Below are positions 7,213 to 16,400 of a stretch of 40,885 nucleotides of DNA, piece by piece. Source of the DNA: Gammaproteobacteria bacterium (GTDB taxonomy: Bacteria > Pseudomonadota > Gammaproteobacteria > CAIRSR01); NCBI GenBank assembly GCA_963575655.1, contig CAUYTY010000182.1, positions 1 through 40,885 on the forward strand. The letters are read 5' to 3'. A program made the position numbers and the translations under genes. Position 1 is the first letter of the stretch, and every line of letters begins with the position of its first letter. The notes beneath the pieces are model-generated. The model was not told the origin of the DNA, ran no database searches, and worked only from the letters and a program-made list of their open reading frames with translations.

Positions 7213-8331
7213 TCAATGAGTCTGATCGAATTTCGGCTGATCCAACCAAAGCGGACCAGCAATTCCGCGTCGATATTCTTCCAAAGCGCTGGGTGACGAG
7301 GTGACACGCAAATCACTAAAACTGCCATCCTCGTTTTGCCAATGTTCATGCCAGAAGACCGCTGCCTTGATACGGGAATAATGAGAGGTTATTAACGCCA
7401 GAGCATCATGGATGTATTGTGCCTTGCTGCCAGACTTCGGGTATTCGCCGATTCCCCACTCGGCAAGAATTACTGGTTTGGTGGAGTCAACACTGGCAAT
7501 TTCCTGATAGGGATAGTCCATGGCCTCGGCTGGGGAGACCCAATTCTCATCAGAAAATTGTTTTCCGTAGGCGCTCATCCCTAACCAGTCCACATAATCG
7601 GGGCCAGGATAATATTCAGTCACGCGATTCCAGGGAGCTTGAGGCACGCTGTAGCCGTTGGTCTGGAATACCCACGAGATATTCATAGCACCACGGGCGC
7701 GTACCCGATCCACCACATAGCGGTAGGCATGTTTGTAAGTCTCCGGGCCAAGATATCCCTGCTGTCCCTTGACCTGCTTACCCGCACCATGAAAAAAACC
7801 CGACCAAGGAAACCACTGACCATTCATTTCCAATCCCCAGGCCACTAACATAGGTTGCCCATAGGCTTTGGCGGCATCTGCCCAACGATCAATATAGGTA
7901 TCAAATTTCCCGGAGAGAATGACATATAGATTAATACGATTGCGGGGGGGGGTACGTCCTTGCTCTGGATGTGCCTCCTCATAGGGTTGATCCCAGGGAG
8001 ACCAAAATATCAGAGGAACGGCGCCGCGAGCGGCAACGGTACGTAGTTGCCCTAGGGGAAAGGAACGTTGCCCCCAATAGCTGGAGAAGGCCACCACCGC
8101 CAGACGTTTACCTACGAGCGTCTCGAAATTTGAGAGGCCCTCAGCGGTAACATCGTCTTCGGTCTCACCAAATTCGACATAGGCCCCCGTATAAACACCA
8201 ATCTCGGGAACGGCAAGGCGGTTCAGGGCGGCACATACATTGCCGATACCTAATCCTCCGCCAAGCCCTAGAGAAATAAACAAAATAATCCGATAGGTGT
8301 AACTATTACAACTAAGGAAACGAACGATCAT
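7213..8331 (-). CDS. Secreted glycoside hydrolase, GH26-like (beta-mannanase-type)
   Basis: The 372-residue protein begins with a long signal or anchor segment (hydrophobic IILFISLGLGGGLGIG). The rest reads as a TIM-barrel clan A glycosidase. The acid/base glutamate is in AWGLEMNGQWFPWSG (Glu168) and the nucleophile is in PVILAEWGIGEYP (Glu291), as in family 26 enzymes. GH26 enzymes cut beta-1,4-mannans or mixed-linkage glucans; the natural substrate here is unknown, and a role in the cell's own exopolysaccharide is also possible. GTG 8361 is an alternative start; ATG 8331 was chosen because it leaves a normal signal peptide. Neither has a clear SD. There is no carbohydrate gene next to it. 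Confidence 0.8.
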   Translation of the reverse strand: MIVRFLSCNSYTYRIILFISLGLGGGLGIGNVCAALNRLAVPEIGVYTGAYVEFGETEDDVTAEGLSNFETLVGKRLAVVAFSSYWGQRSFPLGQLRTVAARGAVPLIFWSPWDQPYEEAHPEQGRTPPRNRINLYVILSGKFDTYIDRWADAAKAYGQPMLVAWGLEMNGQWFPWSGFFHGAGKQVKGQQGYLGPETYKHAYRYVVDRVRARGAMNISWVFQTNGYSVPQAPWNRVTEYYPGPDYVDWLGMSAYGKQFSDENWVSPAEAMDYPYQEIASVDSTKPVILAEWGIGEYPKSGSKAQYIHDALALITSHYSRIKAAVFWHEHWQNEDGSFSDLRVTSSPSALEEYRRGIAGPLWLDQPKFDQTH

Positions 8332-8361
8332 TGATTTATTGTCCAGGAGAATTAGCAACAC

Positions 8362-9150
8362 GATATTACCGTGTCGCTTACGCGGTGGATGTTAGGCGAT
8401 TATTCGCCAACAATCTTGGCTACAGATGATAGAGTTTTTTGCTTACCAGTTCAATGGATGCGTTAATTGGCAGATTACGGGCCTTCTCACACAACACCAC
8501 TGACCAATAGGTAAGAGGCGTGGGTGCTGAGTCACGGTGGTCCCAAAATAACCTACGGCTCAATTCAACCATCCTTCCTGCAAGGATTGCTAGCATCCAA
8601 ATACCATGGAGGGCTTGGTTAGTGGCTTACGGTCCGATGATCTAGATTCTGGCAATGCCTACCAGAATGGCGATTTAACTGTTCGCGAGGTGGTGACTTG
8701 GTTTATTGATAATAGGGAGTGACGCGCATCAAATGATTAGAAATCGCTTTCTGGGCACCACGGTTGAATTGGTTTAACATCAGGTAGATATTCCCGTATT
8801 GATTATCCGAGGGGGTAACCAATTCTGCTCGAGAATCAGATCCAAGACGATGCGTTCTCGGGAACGAGCATTAAATACGTTGGAAAAAACTGGATTGTCA
8901 AGATAAAATACACTCATAGTTTGCTATTTATTCGCACTTTGAACAAGTTGCCAACCCTAAGCGTATGACGGATACTCACGGGATCGTGAGGCCTGGAGGA
9001 GTTGTCTGCTGCGATGCAATCCGTACAAAACTCCCTGTATATGAGGGAAATCGTTAAGACTGACGAAGCCACCCCCAGGCCAGGCAGCCTCGATGAAGTA
9101 GGAACCAAACGCCGCTTGTCCATTGGGGCAGACGGGTAGGTTTCGGCGTA
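8362..9150. other. Gene-poor stretch upstream of pilG
   Basis: About 790 bases hold no convincing gene. A 38-residue frame at about 8608-8721 (it reads QNGDLTVREVVTWF) is too short to call. A small inverted repeat (GCTCG...CGAGC near 8828-8869) is visible. The promoters of the divergent GH26 and pilG genes must lie here, but I see no strong consensus. Confidence 0.5.
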
Positions 9151-9621
9151 ATGGTCCATCCAGTCACCCGAATGGAGAGTATGGTGGTCAACGAAAGTAA
9201 GGACAGCGGGTTTGAAGGTCTAAAGGTGATGGTAATCGATGATAGTAAGACCATTCGCCGAACCGCCGAGATCCTGCTCAAAAACGTCGGTTGCGAAGTC
9301 ATCGTCGCGGGAGATGGTTTCGAGGCGCTGGCCAAAGTTGCCGACCACCACCCCGATGTTATCTTCGTCGATATTATGATGCCGCGTCTGGATGGCTATC
9401 AGACGACGGCGCTCATCAAGCGCAACAGCCAGTTCAGTAACACACCGGTGATTATGCTGTCCAGCAAAGACGGTATCTTCGACCGGGCTCGAGGCAGAAT
9501 CGTGGGCTGCGAGGAATATCTGACCAAGCCCTTCACTAAGGAAGACCTGCTGGGTGCCATCAAACGGCATGTAATCAGCGTCGCCAAGGCTTCGGTATCA
9601 TCAGGTACTACGGGGGATTAG
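9151..9621 (+). CDS. pilG: Twitching-motility response regulator PilG
   Basis: This is a single-domain CheY-like receiver that is phosphorylated by ChpA and acts on the type IV pilus extension machinery. From GLKVMVIDDSKTIRRTAE the sequence closely follows the known PilG. Acidic residues are in VIDDS, the phospho-acceptor Asp is in FVDIMMPRLDGYQTT, the switch Ser is in VIMLSSKDG, and the Lys is in YLTKPFTKEDLLGAIKRH. Pseudomonas PilG is about 135 residues; this frame gives 156. ATG 9172 and ATG 9181 are possible shorter starts. ATG 9151 has GGGTAGG about ten bases upstream. pilH begins two bases after its stop, so the two are translationally coupled. Confidence 0.93.
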   Translation: MVHPVTRMESMVVNESKDSGFEGLKVMVIDDSKTIRRTAEILLKNVGCEVIVAGDGFEALAKVADHHPDVIFVDIMMPRLDGYQTTALIKRNSQFSNTPVIMLSSKDGIFDRARGRIVGCEEYLTKPFTKEDLLGAIKRHVISVAKASVSSGTTGD

Positions 9622-9623
9622 GC

Positions 9624-9989
9624 ATGGCACACGTCCTTATTGTGGATGACTCTCCCACAGAGGTGTATATCCTGAAGACCATGCTGGAACGGCATGGGCA
9701 TCGTACCTCCGCTGCCGGTAACGGTACTGAGGCGGTGGCCTTGGCCCACCAGGAGCATCCCGATGTGGTGCTGATGGATATCGTGATGCCGGGCATCAGT
9801 GGTTTTCAGGCAACGCGTTTGCTCAACAAGGACCCCGCCACCTCCTCGATCCCCGTCATTGTGGTCACTACCAAGGACCAGGAGGCCGATAAGGTGTGGG
9901 CTTTACGCCAAGGTGCGCGAGACTACATTACTAAGCCAGTGATCGAAAACGATCTGCTTGCAAAAATCCAAACCGCCCTCGGCGGTTAG
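9624..9989 (+). CDS. pilH: Twitching-motility response regulator PilH
   Basis: This is a second single-domain receiver of 121 residues, starting MAHVLIVDDSPTEVYILKTM. The phospho-acceptor Asp is in LMDIVMPGISGFQATR, the Thr in VIVVTTKDQEADKVW, and the Lys in DYITKPV. PilH is thought to act as a phosphate sink and retraction-side regulator opposing PilG. GGGGGATT lies upstream of the ATG. It sits between pilG and pilI in the order standard for this cluster. Confidence 0.94.
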   Translation: MAHVLIVDDSPTEVYILKTMLERHGHRTSAAGNGTEAVALAHQEHPDVVLMDIVMPGISGFQATRLLNKDPATSSIPVIVVTTKDQEADKVWALRQGARDYITKPVIENDLLAKIQTALGG

Positions 9990-10009
9990 TCGGAAACGGA
10001 AGGCACGCC

Positions 10010-10546
10010 GTGGACCGTTCATCCCCTTTTGCGTTACTCCATGAGATCGAGTCTCGTGCTCGTACCCACGCCCGAGGTCTACCAAGTCGGGCAGTGGGCA
10101 AAACGACTTGGTCGGGGATCGTCTTTCGTCTGGGTACCCGAGAGTTAGTTACTCCGCTTGGCGAGGTTAACGAGGTATTGGCCTATCCCACGCTCTCGCG
10201 GGTACCTGGTACTCAGTCGTGGGTGAAGGGGATCGCCAACTTTCGCGGTAATCTTCTCCCGGTCATGGACCTGCGTGCCCTATTAGAGGGTACCCCCGTT
10301 GCCCGCGACCGCCGTAACCGGGTCTTGGTGGTCAACCACAAGGGGATTTTCGCCGGATTGTTGGTAGATGAAGTTATTGGTCTCCGCCATTTTCAACAGG
10401 AAGAGCGTAGCCCACTTCCTCCCGCAATAGAGACCTCAATGGCGCTCTACTTTCGGGGTGGATTTGAACGAAACGGGCGATATACCCCAGTGTTCGGACT
10501 GCACGCCCTTGCGGAAAGTCAGGAGTTTATGCAGGTGGCAGCGTAG
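10010..10546 (+). CDS. pilI: CheW-like coupling protein PilI
   Basis: PilI couples the receptor PilJ to the kinase ChpA. The 178-residue protein has a CheW fold: GIVFRLGTRELVTPLGEVNEV, then VPGTQSWVKGIANFRGNLLPVMDL (the conserved RG/N-L-P-V-D-L core), then GLLVDEVIGLRHF. The start is GTG 10010, supported by GGAAGG six bases upstream; no ATG fits as well. It follows pilH by 20 bases. In most relatives pilJ follows at once, but here 647 bases intervene, carrying the second structured RNA. Confidence 0.9.
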   Translation: MDRSSPFALLHEIESRARTHARGLPSRAVGKTTWSGIVFRLGTRELVTPLGEVNEVLAYPTLSRVPGTQSWVKGIANFRGNLLPVMDLRALLEGTPVARDRRNRVLVVNHKGIFAGLLVDEVIGLRHFQQEERSPLPPAIETSMALYFRGGFERNGRYTPVFGLHALAESQEFMQVAA

Positions 10547-10820
10547 TCGATGATTGCAACGTTAGCGTTGTAAGTTGAGTATGGTGTTCCGGGTTAGTAA
10601 AAATTTTTGAAATTGCTTGACCTGCTGTTATTGAAAATAAAAACATCCCAACCAGCGATTCGAATAACCGTTACGCTCGAGGATGTTTCCTTAAGTGATT
10701 TAAGATTTCAATGCGCAACCCCGGTTTAGTTTGTCGAGATCCCTCCATTATAATCAGGTGGCCGGACCCTGCCATGGGGGAAGGATGGAAGTCAAGAATC
10801 TCTCGACCCTATCGGGATCT
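10547..10820 (+). other. pilI-pilJ spacer before the RNA element
   Basis: The stretch has no gene. AAACATCC (10641-10648) pairs exactly with GGATGTTT (10681-10688) around a 32-base loop and could end the pilGHI transcript. Further on comes the TATAAT described separately. Confidence 0.45.
10726..10754 (+). promoter_or_regulatory. Possible promoter before RNA copy 2 / pilJ
   Basis: There is a perfect TATAAT at 10749-10754, with only a weak TTAGTT at 10726-10731, 17 bases away. Its position, about 70 bases before the structured RNA, would suit transcription of that RNA and of pilJ-chpA apart from pilGHI. The weak -35 keeps this tentative. Confidence 0.25.
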
Positions 10821-11100
10821 AGGGGCTTGTGAGGCAAAACTCATAAGCACCCACTTGACCAGCCTAAGTCCAAAGCATCGGACTACGTTGCGACGAAGTA
10901 CAAGACTCACCTTGGGGCGCTTCCTCAATCCCAGGCTCTGAAAGCGGCGGATGCAGACAACCCGGAGGTGGGACGAAACGGTCCGTCGCAAGGTTCAAGA
11001 CATCGAACCAAAGCTGCGTTGCAACATTGGCGAGGAGAGCCACACCGAAAGGTGTGTGTCACTTGGTCAGTGAGGGCTGACAGCCGGGAAAGACTGGCAC
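10821..11100 (+). ncRNA. Structured RNA, HEARO/omega-RNA-like, copy 2
   Basis: This is the second copy of the RNA at 4979-5248, on the same strand. The stem GCGGCGGA (10944-10951) pairs with TCCGTCGC (10982-10989). Against copy 1, two A-T pairs have become G-C on both sides and one G-C has become G-U. The CACACC/GGTGTG stem keeps a GNRA loop but reads GAAA instead of GTAA. The terminal stem is kept as GCCGG/CTGGC. The left palindrome is degenerate here, and the right end is unclear; an ACCCTT/AAGGGT hairpin lies near 11158-11177. No iscB or tnpB frame is attached. It lies between pilI and pilJ and ends about 90 bases before the pilJ start. Confidence 0.6.
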
Positions 11101-11193
11101 CTAATTTAGGCTAAAGCCGCTGGTTTCAGCACCAAAGACAGTGTTTTCTCCCCTCGACCCTTTGGAATCGAAGGGTATCCACGCCGAGGATCT

Positions 11194-13257
11194 ATGAAAG
11201 AAAAGATTGCACAGACCAGGAAAATGGGAACGACCACCAGCCAACCCCTAATCCTTGTATTAATAGTGGTCGTGTTAGCGTTGACCGGGGTCAACTTCTA
11301 TTACGTAGCCGTCAACGAAGGTTACGACGAGCAGTATCGAAATCTGGCCGCCGACCAACGGTTACTCACCCAGCGCCTAGCCAAGGCGGCGCAAGGGGTA
11401 GCCACCAATGGGGGAGGGGAGGCCTTCACCCTGCTCCGGGATAGCCGTGCGCGTTTCGAGCGTAGCCTTGACCTGTTGGAGAAAGGGAATGATGCCACCG
11501 GGCTACCGCCAACCCCTGCGGCTGCGGAGCAGGAATTCGAGGCCGTCAAGCGTCGTTGGATGCAGGCACGTAAGAGTGCCGATCTGATCCTGGCCAGTGC
11601 CCAAGACCTTCAGGCCCTGCGCGATCTCGCTGCGCAGATCCAGGATCAGGTCGTACCCGAGACGATCCGCCGGACGGAGGATCTGATCATGGTGTTGGTG
11701 GAGAAGAGCGCGCCTTCGACACTTATCAACCTCACGGGTCGCCAACGTGTACTTGTCCAACGCATTGCCAACCGCATCGACCGCGTATTGTTGGTAGGTG
11801 GGGCTGCCGCTGCGCGGGCTATCGACGAATCTCGACGTGATATGACGTTGTTCACCCGAGTTATCGATGGCCTTCAAAAGGGCGATGAACTGCTCCAAGT
11901 CAAACCCTTCCAGGACCCCGAAGCCCGCGACAAACTGGCCTCCTTGGCCAAACAGGCCGAGGTACTTAAAGACCTCGTCGATCGTTTTTTGGAAAAGAAA
12001 AACACTCTGTTCAGGATTCAAGACGCTACAACTCAGATCGCTGAACAGAGCGAACTCCTCATGGGAGACTGTTCCAAACTGCTCGACGCCTACGGTCGGC
12101 TTGCTGGTACCCGTTTTATCTCCCCGTTGATTGGCTATCTGTTGGCAGGGATTGTCCTCATTCTGTTGGTGTGGATCGGTACCAGCCTGTTGCGTGATGT
12201 CCGCCATCGCCAGTTGGAGAGTGAAAAACAACAACAGGCTGCTGCCAACACCAGCCGTCGCAACCAGGAGGCGATTCTGCGGTTGCTGGATGAGATTACT
12301 AACCTAGCGGATGGTGACCTCACCGTACACGCTACCGTAAGCGAGGATTTTACCGGGGCCATCGCCGACTCTATCAACTACGCGGTAGACGCTTTGCGTG
12401 ACCTGGTCGCGGCCATCAATACCACCACCGTTCAGGTATCGGGCGCCGCCCAGGAGACCCAGGCCACGGCGATGCACCTTGCCGAGGCCAGTGAGCACCA
12501 AGCCCAGGAAATTCGGCGTGCTAGCGCTACGGTCGACGCCATGGCCCACGCCATGGAGCAGATGGCAACCAAGGCCGATGATGCCGTGGTCGTAGCCCAG
12601 AACTCGGTACGTACGGCCAAGCAGGGTGCCGAGGCCGTGCGTGACACCATCAAGGGGATGGGGGCCATCCGCGACCAGATCCAGGAAACCTCAAAACGTA
12701 TCAAACGCCTTGGTGAATCGTCCCAAGAGATCGGTGAGATCCTGGCGCTTATCAACGATATCTCGGACCAGACCAATATCCTGGCGCTCAATGCCGCGAT
12801 CCAAGCGGCTATGGCCGGCGAGGCCGGACGTGGCTTTGCCGTCGTCGCCGATGAGGTACAGCGCCTTGCGGAACGCGCCGGAAACGCCACCAAGCAGATT
12901 GATGCCCTGGTGCGAACCATCCAAAGCGATACCAACGAGACCGTAATCTCCATGGAAGAAACCACCACTGACGTGGTGCGTGGGGCCAAACTCGCCGAGG
13001 ATGCGGGGAGTGCCCTCTCTGAAATCGACAACGTCTCGGGTCAGCTTGCCGAACTTATCCACCACATCTCTCAATCCGCTCAGGGACAGGTTCGTAGCGC
13101 TGTCCATATCTCGGAGACAATGAACGTCATCCAGGAGATCACGACCCAGACCTCGGCGGGTACTCAGGATACCGCCGCGTCCATTGGTCACTTGGCAGAT
13201 CTCTCCAATGAATTACGACGATCGGTGGCTGGTTTCAAACTGCCGGCGCGCGGATAA
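11194..13257 (+). CDS. pilJ: Type IV pilus chemoreceptor PilJ
   Basis: This is an inner-membrane methyl-accepting chemotaxis protein of 687 residues, near the Pseudomonas PilJ length. The first transmembrane segment is about residues 18-38, the periplasmic helical PilJ-type region about 39-305 (two similar parts, with DQRLLTQRLAKAA and GRQRVLVQRIANRI), and the second transmembrane segment about 311-331. A linker and the signalling domain follow, with the hairpin tip ISDQTNILALNAAIQAAMAG near residue 525. It senses pilin or surface contact in known systems and controls ChpA through PilI. ATG 11194 has GAGGA just upstream. pilK, the methyltransferase usually found next, is absent. Confidence 0.94.
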   Translation: MKEKIAQTRKMGTTTSQPLILVLIVVVLALTGVNFYYVAVNEGYDEQYRNLAADQRLLTQRLAKAAQGVATNGGGEAFTLLRDSRARFERSLDLLEKGNDATGLPPTPAAAEQEFEAVKRRWMQARKSADLILASAQDLQALRDLAAQIQDQVVPETIRRTEDLIMVLVEKSAPSTLINLTGRQRVLVQRIANRIDRVLLVGGAAAARAIDESRRDMTLFTRVIDGLQKGDELLQVKPFQDPEARDKLASLAKQAEVLKDLVDRFLEKKNTLFRIQDATTQIAEQSELLMGDCSKLLDAYGRLAGTRFISPLIGYLLAGIVLILLVWIGTSLLRDVRHRQLESEKQQQAAANTSRRNQEAILRLLDEITNLADGDLTVHATVSEDFTGAIADSINYAVDALRDLVAAINTTTVQVSGAAQETQATAMHLAEASEHQAQEIRRASATVDAMAHAMEQMATKADDAVVVAQNSVRTAKQGAEAVRDTIKGMGAIRDQIQETSKRIKRLGESSQEIGEILALINDISDQTNILALNAAIQAAMAGEAGRGFAVVADEVQRLAERAGNATKQIDALVRTIQSDTNETVISMEETTTDVVRGAKLAEDAGSALSEIDNVSGQLAELIHHISQSAQGQVRSAVHISETMNVIQEITTQTSAGTQDTAASIGHLADLSNELRRSVAGFKLPARG

Positions 13258-13269
13258 GAATTAAAAGAG

Positions 13270-13361
13270 AAAGACCAGAAGCTCAATATCAAACGATTAA
13301 TAATTTTCTTTTTAACCAAAAGGAAAATTACTAATCTTTTGTTGTTGAACTTCTGGTCTTT
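13270..13361. repeat. Long imperfect palindrome between pilJ and chpA
   Basis: Arms of about 44 bases (perfect outer 12: AAAGACCAGAAG at 13270-13281 with CTTCTGGTCTTT at 13350-13361) form a large hairpin with an AT-rich interior. An outer AAAAGAG/CTCTTTT pairing is possible across a bulge. It could be a terminator or processing site that separates the levels of pilJ and chpA, or a mini-element. Confidence 0.6.
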
Positions 13362-13449
13362 GGTGTAGCTCTTTTGTGTTCTTTTTTCTTATTCTTATCC
13401 GACCTTTACTCTATTGACTACAATCTTTTCCCGAGGGGAACGGAACGCC

Positions 13450-16400
13450 ATGAACGTAAGTTCCAGGGCCACAGAGCGTACCCCCCTGAGCTGGGTCAAG
13501 GGCGAGATCGACCAGACCCTCAACCGAGCCCAGACGGCCCTTGAGGCCTACGCAGAAAACCCGACCGCGATTCATTCCCTGCGGACCTGTAGCGGTTGCC
13601 TCCACGAAGTTACTGGCACCCTGCGCATTGTGGAGGTGCAGGGGGGCATTCTGCTCTCGGAGGAAATGGAACAACTCGTTGCCGCGCTCATCGCGGGGAG
13701 TGTTGATTCTGGTGCTGCGGAGGTCCTGATGCGAGTCCTCCTTCAGCTTCCTGACTATTTGGAACGCCTGCAGAATGGTGGTCGCGACCTCCCCATCGCG
13801 CTCCTACCCCTCCTCAACGAATTGCGAGCGGTTCGCAATGAAGCTCTTCTCTCCGAGGACCTTGTTTTCTTTCCCGACCTTAGAGCTGTCCCCGCTTTTC
13901 CCCTCCCTGCTCCAGCTTTCGGTGGTGTAGAAAGCATCGCGCGACGAGCGCGTTCCCTGTTTCAGTCGGGATTGGCGGCGTGGTACCGCAATTCTGAGGA
14001 TCGAGAGGCCTTGCGTCGCTTGGGCCAGGCCATGGATCAGCTTCGTGCTACCGCAACCCAGCCTGAGACTACGCGCCTGTGGTGGGTCGGGGCGGGATTG
14101 ATCGAGGCGGTACAAGACAAAGGTGTTGATGTTGCTCCCGCGCGGGCACTGCTCGGCAAACTGGAGCGTCAGATCAAACGCCTCATCGATAAAGGTGAGG
14201 ATGGGATCGTTCTGGATCTACCCGCACCACTGATTCGGCAGATCCTTTATCACATTGCGCGCTCGCGCTCCCACGGGGCATTGGTCGAGGAATTACAGGA
14301 ATCTTTTCGCCTCGACGAGGCTCTGCCAAACGAATCGGATTTAGCGGCTATCCGGGATAGCCTACGGGGGGCCAACCGCGCCGTTATGGCGACCGTTTCC
14401 ATCGCCCTGCACGAAGATCTCACCGGGGTGATGGATTCCTTGGACCTTTTCGTGCGGCGGCGGGACCACAAACTCGCGAATCTACAACCGTTGATCGAAC
14501 GGATTCGTCAGATCGCGGGCACCCTGGCGGTGATTGACCAGGAAGTGGCTCGTAGCGAATTACTGGTGGTATCGGAAACCCTCACCCGCTTAATCGCGGG
14601 TGGCCAGACCCAAGCGGTGGTTGATGACGCCCTTTTGAGTCTGGCGGGTCGCTTGGTACAAGTGGAATCTACCCTAGCCAGTCTCGGTGGGGTCTCTCCG
14701 TCATCGGGTGAAGGCGCCCCGCCGAGTTTTTCTATTGATGATCGACATTTACATCAGGCAGTCATTAAGCAATCGCTTACGAGTTTGGCGCGCGCCAAAG
14801 AGGCTATTGCTACCTTTGTCCAGAATCCCACGCCAGAGGGATTAGAGGGTGCCCAGGTTGCGCTGAATGAGGTATCGGGGGGGCTGACGATCCTGGAGTT
14901 GGACCGTCCCAGCCATCTGGCAACCGCCTGCGCCCAGGTGCTGAAGTCACTCTCCCTGGCCAGTTCTTCGGACCAAAGGGACATCGGGGAGACGCACGAT
15001 CGCTTGGCTGAGGCCATTGCCGCCTTGGAATTCTATCTGGAGGAGCAGGTTCGTTCTCTCTCCGGTGAATCCTTTCTGGCGCAGGGTGAGGCGGCGTTGG
15101 CCGCATTGCCATCGTTGGTGGTGGTGCCATCGCCCTTGCCCTCGGTGGAGCAGGCACCTCTGGTCGAGGAGGCTGTTGTATCATCGGTCGTGGAGTGGGA
15201 ATCCCCACAACCTCTACCTTGTGCGGTTGAGGTCGCGCTCGAGGATGCGATCGAGAATATTGACCTGAGTGCGTCTTTTCCCTATGCCGATCTACCTTCT
15301 CTGTGGGAAGGACTCGAAGAGTCCATCGATCTGTCGATCTCAACATTGGAATCTTCCCAGCATTCGCTCGTCACGGAAGAAGAAAAAGCGGTCGAGGATA
15401 TGGAACTAATCCCGCTTGCCCCCCCGTCAGATCTTTCTCGCTCATGGGAAGGTGATGAATGGGAGATTCCGAGTCTACTCAACGAGGAATCTCCTCCACT
15501 CGCTACCCCCCCTCCTTCCTTCGTCGCGGATTCAACCCCGCAGAAATCAACGGTGGACGACGAGATATTGGAGGTGTTTGCGGAGGAGACCACCGAGGAA
15601 ATGACGGTCCTCGACCGCCATCTCCCCCGGTTGCGAGCGGCCCTGTCCTCCTCAGAGGGTTTTGGCGGTAGAGAAAACGAGGAATCTTTACGTACGGTGC
15701 GCCGCTCCTTCCACACTCTCAAGGGGAGTGGTCGGATGGTAGGCGCCACGCGCCTGGGTGAACTGGCCTGGGCAGTGGAGAACCTGTTCAATCGGGTGAT
15801 TGATGGCACCGTTGCAACCTCTCCCGACCTCCTGGATGTGGCGGAAGATGCTCGCTCGATCCTGCCCGATTTGGTCGAAGACTTTCGTACCGGTAGGTCC
15901 ACGGCTAAGGGAGTAGAGGACATCGCCGAACATGCGTGGCGACTTGCCCACGCTGGACCTGCCGCTCCCGAAAAACTACTCCTTGAGACGGGCGAGTTTG
16001 TTACGCCACCAGAACATGCTCCTCCCGATTACCTCACTGTTGTTACAGAGGAAGAGATCCATCTCGAAGAAGACGCCGACGAAGAAATTACTCTCGTTGC
16101 AGATGATGCGCCTTCCGCGTTAGAGCTTCCCACCGACGATACCGTTACCCACCAGGAGGAAGAAGAACATCCCGCAGAGGGGAGTACCACATCATCGGCG
16201 CTGCCGATGCTGGATCCGATGCTGCTGGACCTGTTCAACACCGAGACCGAGGGTCACTTGGCGGTGGTGGAGGCCACTCTAGCAGCCTGCCGTGGTACGG
16301 GTACCTGCACCATCAGTGATTCTCTGCTGCGCGCCCTTCATACCCTTCAGGGTAGTGCCCGCATGGCCCAGATTGACGGGGTTGCCGTGCTCGGTCGCGC

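Noticed and set aside
10711-10941. Frame of 76 codons across the start of RNA copy 2, with a matching short frame in copy 1
   Set aside because: Differences between copies follow RNA stems rather than codon positions, and the reading frames differ in length and start; it is better explained as RNA.
11503-12234. Minus-strand frame of 243 codons inside pilJ
   Set aside because: It is a shadow of the GC-biased third codon positions of pilJ; no recognisable domain.
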